Assembly: GCA_013407085.1 (NCBI GenBank)
Contig: JACCGJ010014392.1
Coordinates: 1 to 64,000, forward strand
Origin: Atriophallophorus winterbourni
Lineage: Eukaryota; Platyhelminthes; Trematoda; Plagiorchiida; Microphallidae
DNA: 64,000 bases
Direction of reading: 5' to 3'
Positions 9,165 through 17,514 of this stretch are shown one piece after another (within the stretch, counting starts at the first letter, position 1; each line of letters opens with the position of its first letter). A model generated the notes under the pieces. That model did not search any database. It was not told the DNA's origin and saw only the letters and a program-made list of their open reading frames with translations. A program made the translations under genes and the position numbers.

Positions 9165-12100
9165 ATGGATTCAATCGACCCGTATTATTCCGTTCAAGAG
9201 GAAGTTATAAAAAATCTTAAAACCGCAGAAAATATTTATAACCAATGGACTGCAACTCGTCCTGCCAAGTCGGAGCTAACAAATAGCTTGAAACAACTTA
9301 TCAGAGGCATTGAATGGGATCTTGAAGATATCCAGGTAAAGTCGGCACTCAAAACCCTACATTTATCCGCATTTGTACGCATTTCCATCACTTAACCATG
9401 ATTCCGCGCTGTTTGAACTCATCAGGTGGGGACAGTAGGAGCAGGATGCGCAAGACTTGTAACAGTGGAGAAATGGTAAACAGTATGAACTTGCATGTCA
9501 CTGTTGGATAAGGATGACCCGACCAACCTTGTTCACCGTGTTTACCGTTTCTCCACTGTGTCAGGGCATTGCGGATCCAGATCGTGCTAGTCCTGCTTGA
9601 CGAGTACAAATAAGCAAAAAACTGGCCGTGCGGTGTGTGTACCATAGAAATCCATGCAAATACGGATTTTTGTTTCAAGCTCATAGGTTTAATCCCTATC
9701 ACGTGTGTGAGCTTAATGCTTTACATTCCGTCAGCTACTCGAGCAACGCCATGTGTTCCATATTCCAACGATCGTGACATTCCGCAACGTATTACCGTCA
9801 TTCGATTCAACCAACCGTGAATTCTTTGGAAATGTCCCAGAAATGTTTGAATTTTGAAATCATTTTCTTGCCTGGCATCGGACAGGTTTCGAGGCTACGG
9901 ACAAAAATCGAACTCTTTCCGGCAGTTTTATTTCTTCTGGCAGTTGTGTTGAGAACCGGATCCCAGCCTACACGCAAAGCAGATGTAACATTCGCTAACC
10001 ATCGTCATTGATTGCGTTGCTGTGGTGTTTTGCTTCATGCTGAAGGTGAAGTGAAAATGCAGCTTATCACTGTAAGCGCCATGGTGAGGTTGTTCCTTCT
10101 GAATCAAACTGTTCAGTCATTTGAAACGCTGCGGTGCATGTTATCGCCATGCGATCTACTTCCGTGCTCGATGAAATAGGCCAACATCAACAAAGTTAAA
10201 GTGCGCAACGCAGTCTCACGTGTTGCGTTTCTCTTTGGTTACGAAAGATGCCCTTCGGCTTTTTGTACTTGCCACTACTTATCTGCTTGGAATTACTCGC
10301 ATTCGGTGCTACTAATATAGCTGTTTGTTGTTGGGTGTTGTGGCCAGAAAACAAACAAAATGAAGAAAATGATGATGCTGGCTCGTTTGGATTGGTTGGG
10401 ACACGAATTCAGAATAACGTCTTACCACTTAATATATCGCACCTTGTTCGCTATGCATGCTAGGGTCTGTCGGATAGTCAGGTAACCAATTATTTACGCC
10501 ACGCACTTGAATCAAGAAGTTTGCCGCAACGCGAAACTCAGCTGCCTCGGTGGGATCTGAAAAATGTAACTAAAATGTGCTTTCAGTTCTTACGCGCTAT
10601 GGCTGCAAACAGGCTTCGATTTCTAGTTCTGTTTTCATTCTTATCTTTCTAGGCCCGGCAACCCGACAGGATCTTAGCTCTATTGGAGCCTATATCTGTG
10701 CAGCACTTTGCCTGGATAAGGCTTTTGATTGCCATACTCATCGTTCATCATCTGCTCATTATTCTTCATGCTGCTTGAAATGTTGTTTGATTCCAATCCT
10801 GTGCTTAATGCTGATGCTATTTGTGCGACTCGGCTGATCGCAATGAATTCAGTGAGAAGACTTCTCACGTCAAGTTGTTGAAGTGCCACAAAATGGTTAA
10901 CTTCATTTGCCTTACCTAAGCTTTTATTCAACTAATGAGTTCATTCAATTTTAACCCTTTGCCTACGGTAATTGAATATACGTATTTTATGATATTTTTG
11001 TGTTATTCTGCTTAATTGTGGCATAAATAAAACACATGATTAATTTTTATGGATCAGATGCCAGACGCCGCCTGATAAGTGCACTCCGATGGTGATTGAA
11101 GGTACCGACGGGAGCTACTGAGCAATCGACTGCTTGTTTGAGGTGGTAACTAGATATGATATGAAAGTACAAGTCTGATCCAGGCAAAGTGCCGCACAGT
11201 CAGAGAATGCACGTGGGCTAAGATACTGTCAGGTTGCCCAGGCCTAGACAGATATGAGGGGAGAAATTGAAATAGAAATGGTAATGAGACTCCAGCGTGT
11301 TTCAGCATGCAGCTCACTACCGGTGGCCAATCAATTTAGCACGAGTAGGACTGGGACAAAATATTTTTGACTAGATTGCTAAAGATGTCTAAGAAGCCCT
11401 AGATTTTTTCATGAATTTCATACCTACATTGATATATCTTGTATGTGTGGTGTTTTCATTATATCAGGAAACGATTACAATCGTCCAGAATAACCCTGCA
11501 AAGTTTCATCTAAATGAAGCAGATATAGCTGATCGCCAGCGTTTCGTGCGGGAAACCAGGACTGTGGTCAACCGCGTCAAAGCTGAAGTAGAGAATGGAA
11601 CTAAGCGAGCTGCCAATGTCGCACTTTCTTTTCACGTGGAGCCGTCCAAACCCTTCCCTGCTAAATCCAATGGCATAATGCCCAAGTGAGTTCAGTGTTT
11701 CGTCAGCACAACCCTGATCACTCTGTCTGTACTTTGGATTATTGGTTTTTCAAAAATACTATATTTAATTATTGCTTGAAATCAAATAAGCAGACCTGTT
11801 TGCTATTTGCTTTGCTTGATGTTGATATTCCGACCCGATTCACGTTGAATAGAAACCGCTACCCAAAAGTTTCGATAAGCTTTAAGATGCCACTTAAATT
11901 AAAAATGCAGGTTACTGAGTGTGCGCGGATGTGCAATCGTGCAGTGCTTCTGTGCTGTGAAACTTACAAGACTAAATCGTGAGAGTTCTTATCAAATAAT
12001 TTCTTTCCGAATCCTCATTGTGTAATTTGTTCCAGCTTACTTTTTGCTGTACTTATATTTTATTTTTTTCAATATCCAATGGCCTTTAGCATCTTTCGAT

Positions 12101-13139
12101 CCATCTCGATCATGGATGTACCTCGCAAGCGCACGAATAAAGCCATTTGCTTCTGATAATCTCATGTTCAACACCGTGTAACGATGATACAGTTCTACCC
12201 TGGAGAGACAATCTCTCCGGCAGCATTCACACTGATTGGCAGCACCATTTCGGTGTGATGTACGTTCAGCATCTAGGCGCAGCATCTGCTGTTCCCCAAC
12301 TTGATGACGACGCTTCCCGCTGTTCCTCCAAAGAGGGCCACCGAAATCAGCATCCTGTGGTTTTCGTCCAACTGAATCTTTTTTAAGCGATTAGCCCTAT
12401 TAAAAATTACCGTGTAATTCTAAATTTTAATCTGCGATGAATGATCAGATAATAATGTCACTTCACGAAGAAACTTGCTCTCGTGCACCATTTTTCTATT
12501 CGCTTTCGAGCCTGGGACTGACAATCTTTCAAACGATGACATTCGCGGATTTCAGGCTCCTCATTTCATACATACATTGTAACTCGGTGTGTTGGACACA
12601 ACATTACTTTTTATGTTTCTTTTGTATCTATTTTTGCGTTACCGTGATTGCAGCTGTCTGAGTTATAGCTTAAAAATTAATGTTTTTTTATGGTTTACGG
12701 ATAACGTTTTCATCCATTTTGCACACCCAGAAATCTAGTACTATTTCGCTTCTTTATTCTCGATAGTGATTCATCAGAGTTACAAACGACGATTCTGGAG
12801 GGTCGACACCCACGTCCCACTGTTCTACCTGTCCCAACAGACCCCCTCTCGCAGCAAACGCTCATAATCCGTGAACAAGATGATCGTCTTGACCAGCTTG
12901 GCGCCAGTATTTCAACCCTGAAAGGCATGTCTCGGCGGATTGGTGATGAATTGGGTGATCAAGTGGCGTTGCTAGACGAGTTTTCGAGTGAAATGGTCCA
13001 CACCGAGTCCCGTTTAGATGCGGTCACTAAACGGACTGCGCGCCTTCTACACCTGAGTACAGACAAACGGCAGTGGTGGGCAATAATTTGTCTCACCGTC
13101 ACGCTACTTATCATTCTGATTCTCCTCGTTGTTCTTTGA
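9165..13139 (+). CDS. STX6: Syntaxin-6, Qc-SNARE of the trans-Golgi/endosome (three coding exons)
   Basis: Exons 9165-9335, 11468-11685 and 12767-13139 join in frame (phases 0 and 2) to 253 residues; mammalian syntaxin-6 has about 255. Exon 1 ends CAG|GTAAAG, exon 2 starts after ATATCAG and ends at |GTGAGT, exon 3 follows a pyrimidine-rich tract ending GATAG; a second phase-compatible acceptor ends at 12730. Residues 1-100 are the syntaxin-6 N-terminal helical domain, with the signature IEWDLED at the end of exon 1 and ETITIVQNNPAKF opening exon 2. Residues about 165-227 are the SNARE helix, with IIREQDDRLDQL, SRRIGDELGDQ and zero-layer Gln195. Residues 233-253 are the C-terminal membrane anchor. 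In the family the protein drives fusion of endosome-derived vesicles with the trans-Golgi network. Start: the first ATG after the acceptor at 9100. Confidence 0.93.
9371..9664. repeat. Foldback repeat A1, both arms present, in STX6 intron 1
   Basis: The left arm (about 9371-9480: CATTTCCATCAC, CTGTTTGAACTCATCAGGTG, GGACAGTAGGAGCAGGAT, CAGTGGAGAAATGGTAAAC) is repeated as an inverted, diverged right arm (about 9530-9664: GTTTACCGTTTCTCCACTG to GAAATCCATGCAAAT). The outer ends match each other as well. This is the clearest complete A1 element in the window. It begins about 35 bp after the exon 1 donor and does not touch it. Confidence 0.75.
9720..10860 (+). pseudogene. Decayed RTE-type LINE in STX6 intron 1
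   Basis: The stretch at 9730-9830 lines up with 7290-7400 of the RTE remnant upstream (ATTCGATTCAACCAA shared, from the AFDSTNRESL catalytic block). Later pieces include VRNAVSRVAFLFGYE (about 10200-10245), which fits the YGCETWPL region of RTE proteins, and LDWLGHEFRI (about 10390-10420), which fits the RWLGHVLRM block. It ends in a repeat-R-like 3' end (10645-10760). Deletions and stops are frequent. Confidence 0.65.
11020..11345 (-). repeat. Dispersed repeat R, best copy, in STX6 intron 1
   Basis: 11162-11343 matches the reverse complement of 3060-3232 with few differences over about 170 bp. In its own sense (minus) it ends with the block GGCACTTTGCCTGGATCAGA and a short tail of CATAT-type repeats. 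The stretch 11020-11160 has related composition and may be further element sequence. The copy ends about 120 bp before the exon 2 acceptor. Confidence 0.7.
12040..12385 (-). pseudogene. LINE 3' end with zinc-finger-like motif (family B), in STX6 intron 2
   Basis: The minus strand reads CECCRRDCLSRVELYHRY near 12180-12235. This is a degraded form of the cysteine motif (C-x2-C-x3-C-x-SRIGL) that closes the protein of some LINEs. The same motif and the following untranslated stretch (GTCGACCATGG-like, read on the plus strand at 12095-12115) recur at 38930-39410, 53560-53780 and, in the other orientation, 42520-42725. The tract TGTTCCTCCAAAGAGG near 12320 fits the upstream part of the family seen at 39180. 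Confidence 0.6.
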
Positions 13140-13625
13140 CCAATCTGGTTTATCCTTTTCGTCATTGATTTATGTTGCTTGAATATCTTGATTCTGTTGT
13201 GCTGGTCGGTGTACACTTCGTCTTTCTTTACGTTGTTTTCTGGATAATTTGATTTAAAGATGATTGGGTGATCTATTATTATCTTTTATTATCTATTGCC
13301 CCATTTTTGTAAGTTTGGGTCGTGCATCGCGACTGCTGTCTAACACGCTTCCACACAAAATCCGATTTTGTTCTTTCAACTTAAATGAATTTGGTTGTTA
13401 TTCTAATATTTAAGCCAAGTTAGTATTGCAGTCTGGCTTTTAACCTCGACTCTTATTCAGCCAGTTGAACTTCGCCAGGCTCCACTCAGAAGAATGTCTT
13501 CTGATGAGCTGTAAACCTTGTCTCGATAATTTAACTCGTCTCAGTGTCGATGCATTACTGATTTGCAGTCAAGGCGGAATTGTTTGCAAAGAAAGGAGGA
13601 GGTGGGAAGTCAACAAGCTACACAT
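13140..13625. other. STX6 3' untranslated and intergenic sequence
   Basis: AT-rich sequence after the STX6 stop codon. I see no canonical AATAAA signal, no coding frame of note and no known repeat. Confidence 0.4.
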
Positions 13626-13629
13626 CTCT

Positions 13630-14060
13630 CATCATCATCATCATCGTGAACCACAAGTCTGGAGCCAGACAAAGTGCCAAGCAATATGAAGCAGGAAAAG
13701 CAGATAAGCAAGCGCGTGAAAAATGAAAAGCAGACAAGCGGAATATGAAAATACACTGCCGCCACTGACTTCGGTTTGCAGCCATATCTCGTAAGGTTTC
13801 CAGCCAACGATTAGGTGGAGCTTTTGGACCCCACCCATGCAAACGAATACGCCCAACTGAACCTAGCGCTACGGTGAGTTTCTTCATCCTAACGTGCCAC
13901 GTCATGGACTGGCCACCCGATCGTTTCTCCCAGGCTCTGCGAATAAGGCGCGGTACGGTAAACAGTGAGGAGCCATTCTTAAAACATGTCCCAACAATTG
14001 CAAACGAGCAGGCATCAGCACACATCTGTGCCTTAGGGACACTCCAGCAACGATCAAGCA
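13630..14060 (-). pseudogene. 5'-truncated RTE-type LINE: C-terminal end, 3' UTR and GAT-repeat tail
   Basis: The minus strand gives the last part of an RTE protein: RSGGQSMTWHVRMKKLT (about 13865-13920), GSVGRIRLHGWG (about 13830-13860) and RWLETLRDMAANRSQWRQC (about 13755-13820). It is followed by about 110 bp of 3' untranslated sequence containing GGCACTTTGTCTGGCTCCAG and a tail of GAT triplets (13631-13648). Ending in a short microsatellite is typical of RTE. The coding part is broken by stops and frameshifts. This copy defines the 3' end that repeat R shares. Confidence 0.8.
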
Positions 14061-14950
14061 ACACTAATGAATTTAGTGACATCATCAAGACAGCGTCCTT
14101 GCAGTTTTACCTGTCATGCATCATAACAAGTTTTTCTCGTCATTCCAATTGACAAGCACACAAATATAAATATTCTCCGCGATTTCGTATTGTCGGGAGT
14201 CTTTTCAATTCAGGAGAGTCTCTTGTTAGCGCGTTTAGCTGTTTAGATCTTATGATGATTTGAAATTCCGAGTTTTACGCCAATCGAGATACGGTATCAT
14301 AAACTGAATCCCTTTCAAATGTCGAAATTCCGGTTTTTCGCCACACGTGACCTAATCAGCGCAATCTCTGTGGGTTGATCTGGTTCTCTGTATCAATACT
14401 ACTACTACTACTACTACCGAAAGCCTTATTACGGATAACATCGTTGTGTCTTATATACCCAGCTGACTCATATGGTGTTATGGAGACAATGGTTATCATA
14501 TACATGAAGACATTCAATATGTTTTCCACATCAATATATCACCGGTCTTTTCGCTATGCAGCCTTGGATTTTAGTTACACTGCAACCTGGTTCTAGAGGG
14601 AATATGGGTTGTACAACGTTACATACGCCTGAAGATCCGCTTTGAAACGTCATCTTCTAATTATACTGTTTTATAAATTGTCGATGTATGTTAAGCCCAA
14701 CTTTCAATAGAAAAAACTAATGTTTCCGCGATATACATTTTTCTTAATTTGGGTTTAGAACACAATTGCATCTGATACGATTAAGAAAATGCATAAAAAA
14801 TTGACTACTCATGCATTTCTAAGTAGACAAAGCGATGAAGAAAGACTTGGCGTTACACGTTAAAATTACACTTTGAGCACATTTCTGCAGTTCCACATTT
14901 TTCATGTCGATACAAATTCATCCTGAAATTAAATTTCCGTGTTCCATCAA
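14060..14950. other. Intergenic sequence between STX6 and the receptor gene, with a TAC microsatellite
   Basis: Nothing coding is seen. A run of about eight TAC/ACT triplets occupies 14395-14418. Two short, similar stretches (GAAATTCCGAGTTTTACGCC near 14262 and GAAATTCCGGTTTTTCGCC near 14324) suggest a small diverged duplication. The 3' untranslated region of the minus-strand receptor gene should lie in the right part, but I see no clear polyadenylation signal. Confidence 0.5.
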
Positions 14951-14954
14951 ATCT

Positions 14955-17471
14955 TTATGTAATCTTCGAAGCTTTGTCTCCATTTTCTTCGCATTTCTCA
15001 CTTTGTGCTGATAGTGTATGGTTGTCTGTGCGGCTTGCCGCAATTTGTATAATTGGCTGTGTCTTGCATTTATGATGAGGGTAGGGTCTTGATTGTAAAT
15101 AAGCTGGATAGTCTGGAGTATAAATCGCAGAATGATTGGATGGGTATTGCGTATAGCTAATACACGGTAGCTGTCGGTCCATCATGGGCGGGAAGCCATT
15201 GATTGAGTTATTTCCCAGTTGACCCCATTTCAACAATGCGTCCAAAGTAGATAAATCCGGATTTAATTGGTTTTGCCACAGATTTGGGATCGCTGGCATA
15301 GTATTGCTTGGTTGAACATTTACTGCGTTATGGTTGTAGCCTTGTTCCAGTATACTAGAGCCGTTAATAAACTGAGGGTTCGCCATGCTGAACAAAATTT
15401 GTGCGTTTCCTGGGAAGTTCAGAGAATCCTGCTTGGACGACGACTGGTGTCCGGTTAGTGAGTCCAACGGTCTTGGGACGTCGTACTCATGACTACCGGT
15501 CCCGGTGTATGTGTATTCTGGCATTGACCAATAGGCTGGATTTGGCGGAGGAGTTTTCGACTCACGATTGCCTGGAGGAATAGGGACTCCTGTCATTAAA
15601 AGACTTTGGGGTAGATTTGGTTTTCTTACTGCTACGGTGGAAGGGCCTTGACTGGAAATTTGTTTGTTGGTACCGGATGTTAGAAAAGAAAATGCAGAAT
15701 CGCAGTTGAATGTATTACTATGACTAGCATCATTTGAAGTATTCAGAGGACTTCTTTCTGGAGTGAATAATGCCATTTCATGTGGATGAATCAAACTGAA
15801 CCTCCCCAATTTACTCCCGGGATGCTTATTTTTGGAGTGTTTGAGCTTAAGGTGAGGAAAATGACAGAAACATGATAGGAAATGGGTCACGGCGTACAGT
15901 AACGCCAGGGTCACGATAAACGTACCGAAAATTGCACCAAGTAATTGTAACAAAGAAAATCTTTCTATGAAAAGGTAGTCATACGGGCCAGGACCTCCTA
16001 TGGTCAATAAACTTTCGGTTATAGATAGTGGTGTGGATTCGCTCGTTCGGTTTGAAAACGTTTTCGTCTCCAGGATGGTATCCAACATGGGAAGCGGTGG
16101 CCCATGGATTCGAATGGTCACGTGATGCATTCGATTCATTTGTAATGCACCCAGTGTATCAAACTCACCAGTTTTCATCAGGTCAATTATATCAAATGGG
16201 TAGTTTTTCGACACTGCCTCCGAACTATCATCGTTCCATACGGTGCATGTGAAATTCTTGGCCGCCTGCTGTCTTAGACTCACATTTAGTGCTATACTTC
16301 TTGTGTGCAATACGCCATTATCAATTTGAGATTTAGTTGTGTAGGTCTGGTGCTCGTAAGTGTTTGGAGTGAGCGAAACTGGTTGTTCTAAGTTTGGTAC
16401 ATCCAAGGTTTTTTGCACTTTGTGTCCGTTCAACCGGTACGTCCAAGCTAGCCGAGGTGCTGGCTGTCCTTGGCCTATACACGTCAGCTGAGCATGATCG
16501 GCTTGCTGAGTCAACAGATTGACAACAATACCAATAATTTGTGGTTTAGGGCAAAAGAAAGTCCAACTAGGTGGTATAGGCTTTCCAACCAAATTCATGG
16601 GTCCGGCACATGTTAAATTCAGTTGATACATCCTTTTGACCGGTAATTCATTGTTTGTTTCAGATAAAACAGTTAATGCTGTTTGAGTCTTCACATTGGG
16701 TTGGCCTTGTTTCGATAAATCGTTCTGGAAAGCAAGTAATTGTTCTTCCATAACTCGTGGAAGCCATGCAATTTGACAATTACATTCAAGTGGGTTGTTA
16801 GTCAAATCAATGAATCCCCATTCCTCCATGTCGGTTACAAAGGAATTGCTGTTTGACATCCACGGTTTGATGATTCGTTCAAATCGAGCATCTATAGTGG
16901 TAATTTGGTTGTGTGAAAGACGTAGTTGTTTTGGCTTAGCTTCAACCACGGTAAGAAAGTCGATGCTTCGAAGTCCACAATTGCGTGCTGCAATGCTTTT
17001 TACTTCCGATCCGTGAAACACACCGGGAACCAGTTTCAGACCCGCATTGTCAGTGAGCGATAACAAATCCAATCTCAGTCCACTAAAAGATCCAGGCTCG
17101 ATCGTACGAATGCGGTTTCGTGACAAGTCCAGCACGCGCAATTGCCGCATGTACTTGAACGCATCCACTTCAATTGATTCCAATTCGAAACTACTTATTT
17201 CCAAATAAGTCAGCGTCTCTAATCCAGTCAGATTCACAAGACTTAAACGACCGTTATGTTTTCCAATTTTGCTTGTACCTAAAATGCGCAATTTAGAAAG
17301 CTTGGCTGGTATCGCATCACTGTTCAACGGCAATTGGGACACGGATGTTTGACAAAATAGCACCGGACGATCGTTTTCCGAAAGCTTCAAGCACGCCCAG
17401 GTGGACATACTGAAGTCACTGAGTGCGAGGATTATTGACAGCCACAGGGAGATAAGCGATTGCATCTTCAT
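14955..17471 (-). CDS. Leucine-rich repeat and immunoglobulin domain receptor, single-pass, 838 residues
   Basis: A single exon encodes a type I membrane protein. Residues 1-26 are a signal peptide. A cysteine-bearing LRR cap (27-50) and about five leucine-rich repeats (84-200, for example LRVLDLSRNRIRTIEPGSF) follow. The LRR C-terminal cap is NNPLECNC at 225-232 with Cys288 and Cys307. One Ig domain spans about 311-420 (Cys331 and Cys409, LAWTYR at 341-346). The membrane helix is about 506-532, then a 300-residue cytoplasmic tail with NPAY (644-647) and YDVP (663-666), motifs bound in other receptors by PTB and SH2 domains. The layout matches neuronal adhesion receptors such as LINGO, AMIGO, LRIT and Kekkon; orthology is not assigned. 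I chose the ATG at 17471 because a splice acceptor at 17496 cuts off the upstream in-frame ATG (17543) and because it opens the signal peptide. Several N-glycosylation sites (N-L-T, N-V-S, N-F-T) lie outside the membrane. Confidence 0.85.
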   Translation of the reverse strand: MKMQSLISLWLSIILALSDFSMSTWACLKLSENDRPVLFCQTSVSQLPLNSDAIPAKLSKLRILGTSKIGKHNGRLSLVNLTGLETLTYLEISSFELESIEVDAFKYMRQLRVLDLSRNRIRTIEPGSFSGLRLDLLSLTDNAGLKLVPGVFHGSEVKSIAARNCGLRSIDFLTVVEAKPKQLRLSHNQITTIDARFERIIKPWMSNSNSFVTDMEEWGFIDLTNNPLECNCQIAWLPRVMEEQLLAFQNDLSKQGQPNVKTQTALTVLSETNNELPVKRMYQLNLTCAGPMNLVGKPIPPSWTFFCPKPQIIGIVVNLLTQQADHAQLTCIGQGQPAPRLAWTYRLNGHKVQKTLDVPNLEQPVSLTPNTYEHQTYTTKSQIDNGVLHTRSIALNVSLRQQAAKNFTCTVWNDDSSEAVSKNYPFDIIDLMKTGEFDTLGALQMNRMHHVTIRIHGPPLPMLDTILETKTFSNRTSESTPLSITESLLTIGGPGPYDYLFIERFSLLQLLGAIFGTFIVTLALLYAVTHFLSCFCHFPHLKLKHSKNKHPGSKLGRFSLIHPHEMALFTPERSPLNTSNDASHSNTFNCDSAFSFLTSGTNKQISSQGPSTVAVRKPNLPQSLLMTGVPIPPGNRESKTPPPNPAYWSMPEYTYTGTGSHEYDVPRPLDSLTGHQSSSKQDSLNFPGNAQILFSMANPQFINGSSILEQGYNHNAVNVQPSNTMPAIPNLWQNQLNPDLSTLDALLKWGQLGNNSINGFPPMMDRQLPCISYTQYPSNHSAIYTPDYPAYLQSRPYPHHKCKTQPIIQIAASRTDNHTLSAQSEKCEENGDKASKIT

Positions 17472-17495
17472 GATTACATCAAGAAGTTTTCGGTT

Positions 17496-17514
17496 CTGAA
17501 AACGGAGAAAATGC
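17496..17514 (-). promoter_or_regulatory. 3' splice acceptor upstream of the receptor start codon
   Basis: On the minus strand TTTTCTCCGTTTTCAG ends at 17496, so the exon would begin at 17495, 24 nt before the ATG at 17471. The tract is strongly pyrimidine-rich. As for STX6, this implies a 5'-UTR intron or a trans-splicing site. Confidence 0.6.

Noticed and set aside
12731..12766. Upstream acceptor (ending 12730) as the true start of STX6 exon 3
   Set aside because: It keeps the frame but its pyrimidine tract is weaker than that before 12767, and the 253-residue product from 12767 is closer to the family length.
13618..14088. 156-codon minus frame with a run of methionines at both ends
   Set aside because: The methionine run is the GAT microsatellite tail read in frame; the real content is an RTE C-terminal fragment plus untranslated sequence.
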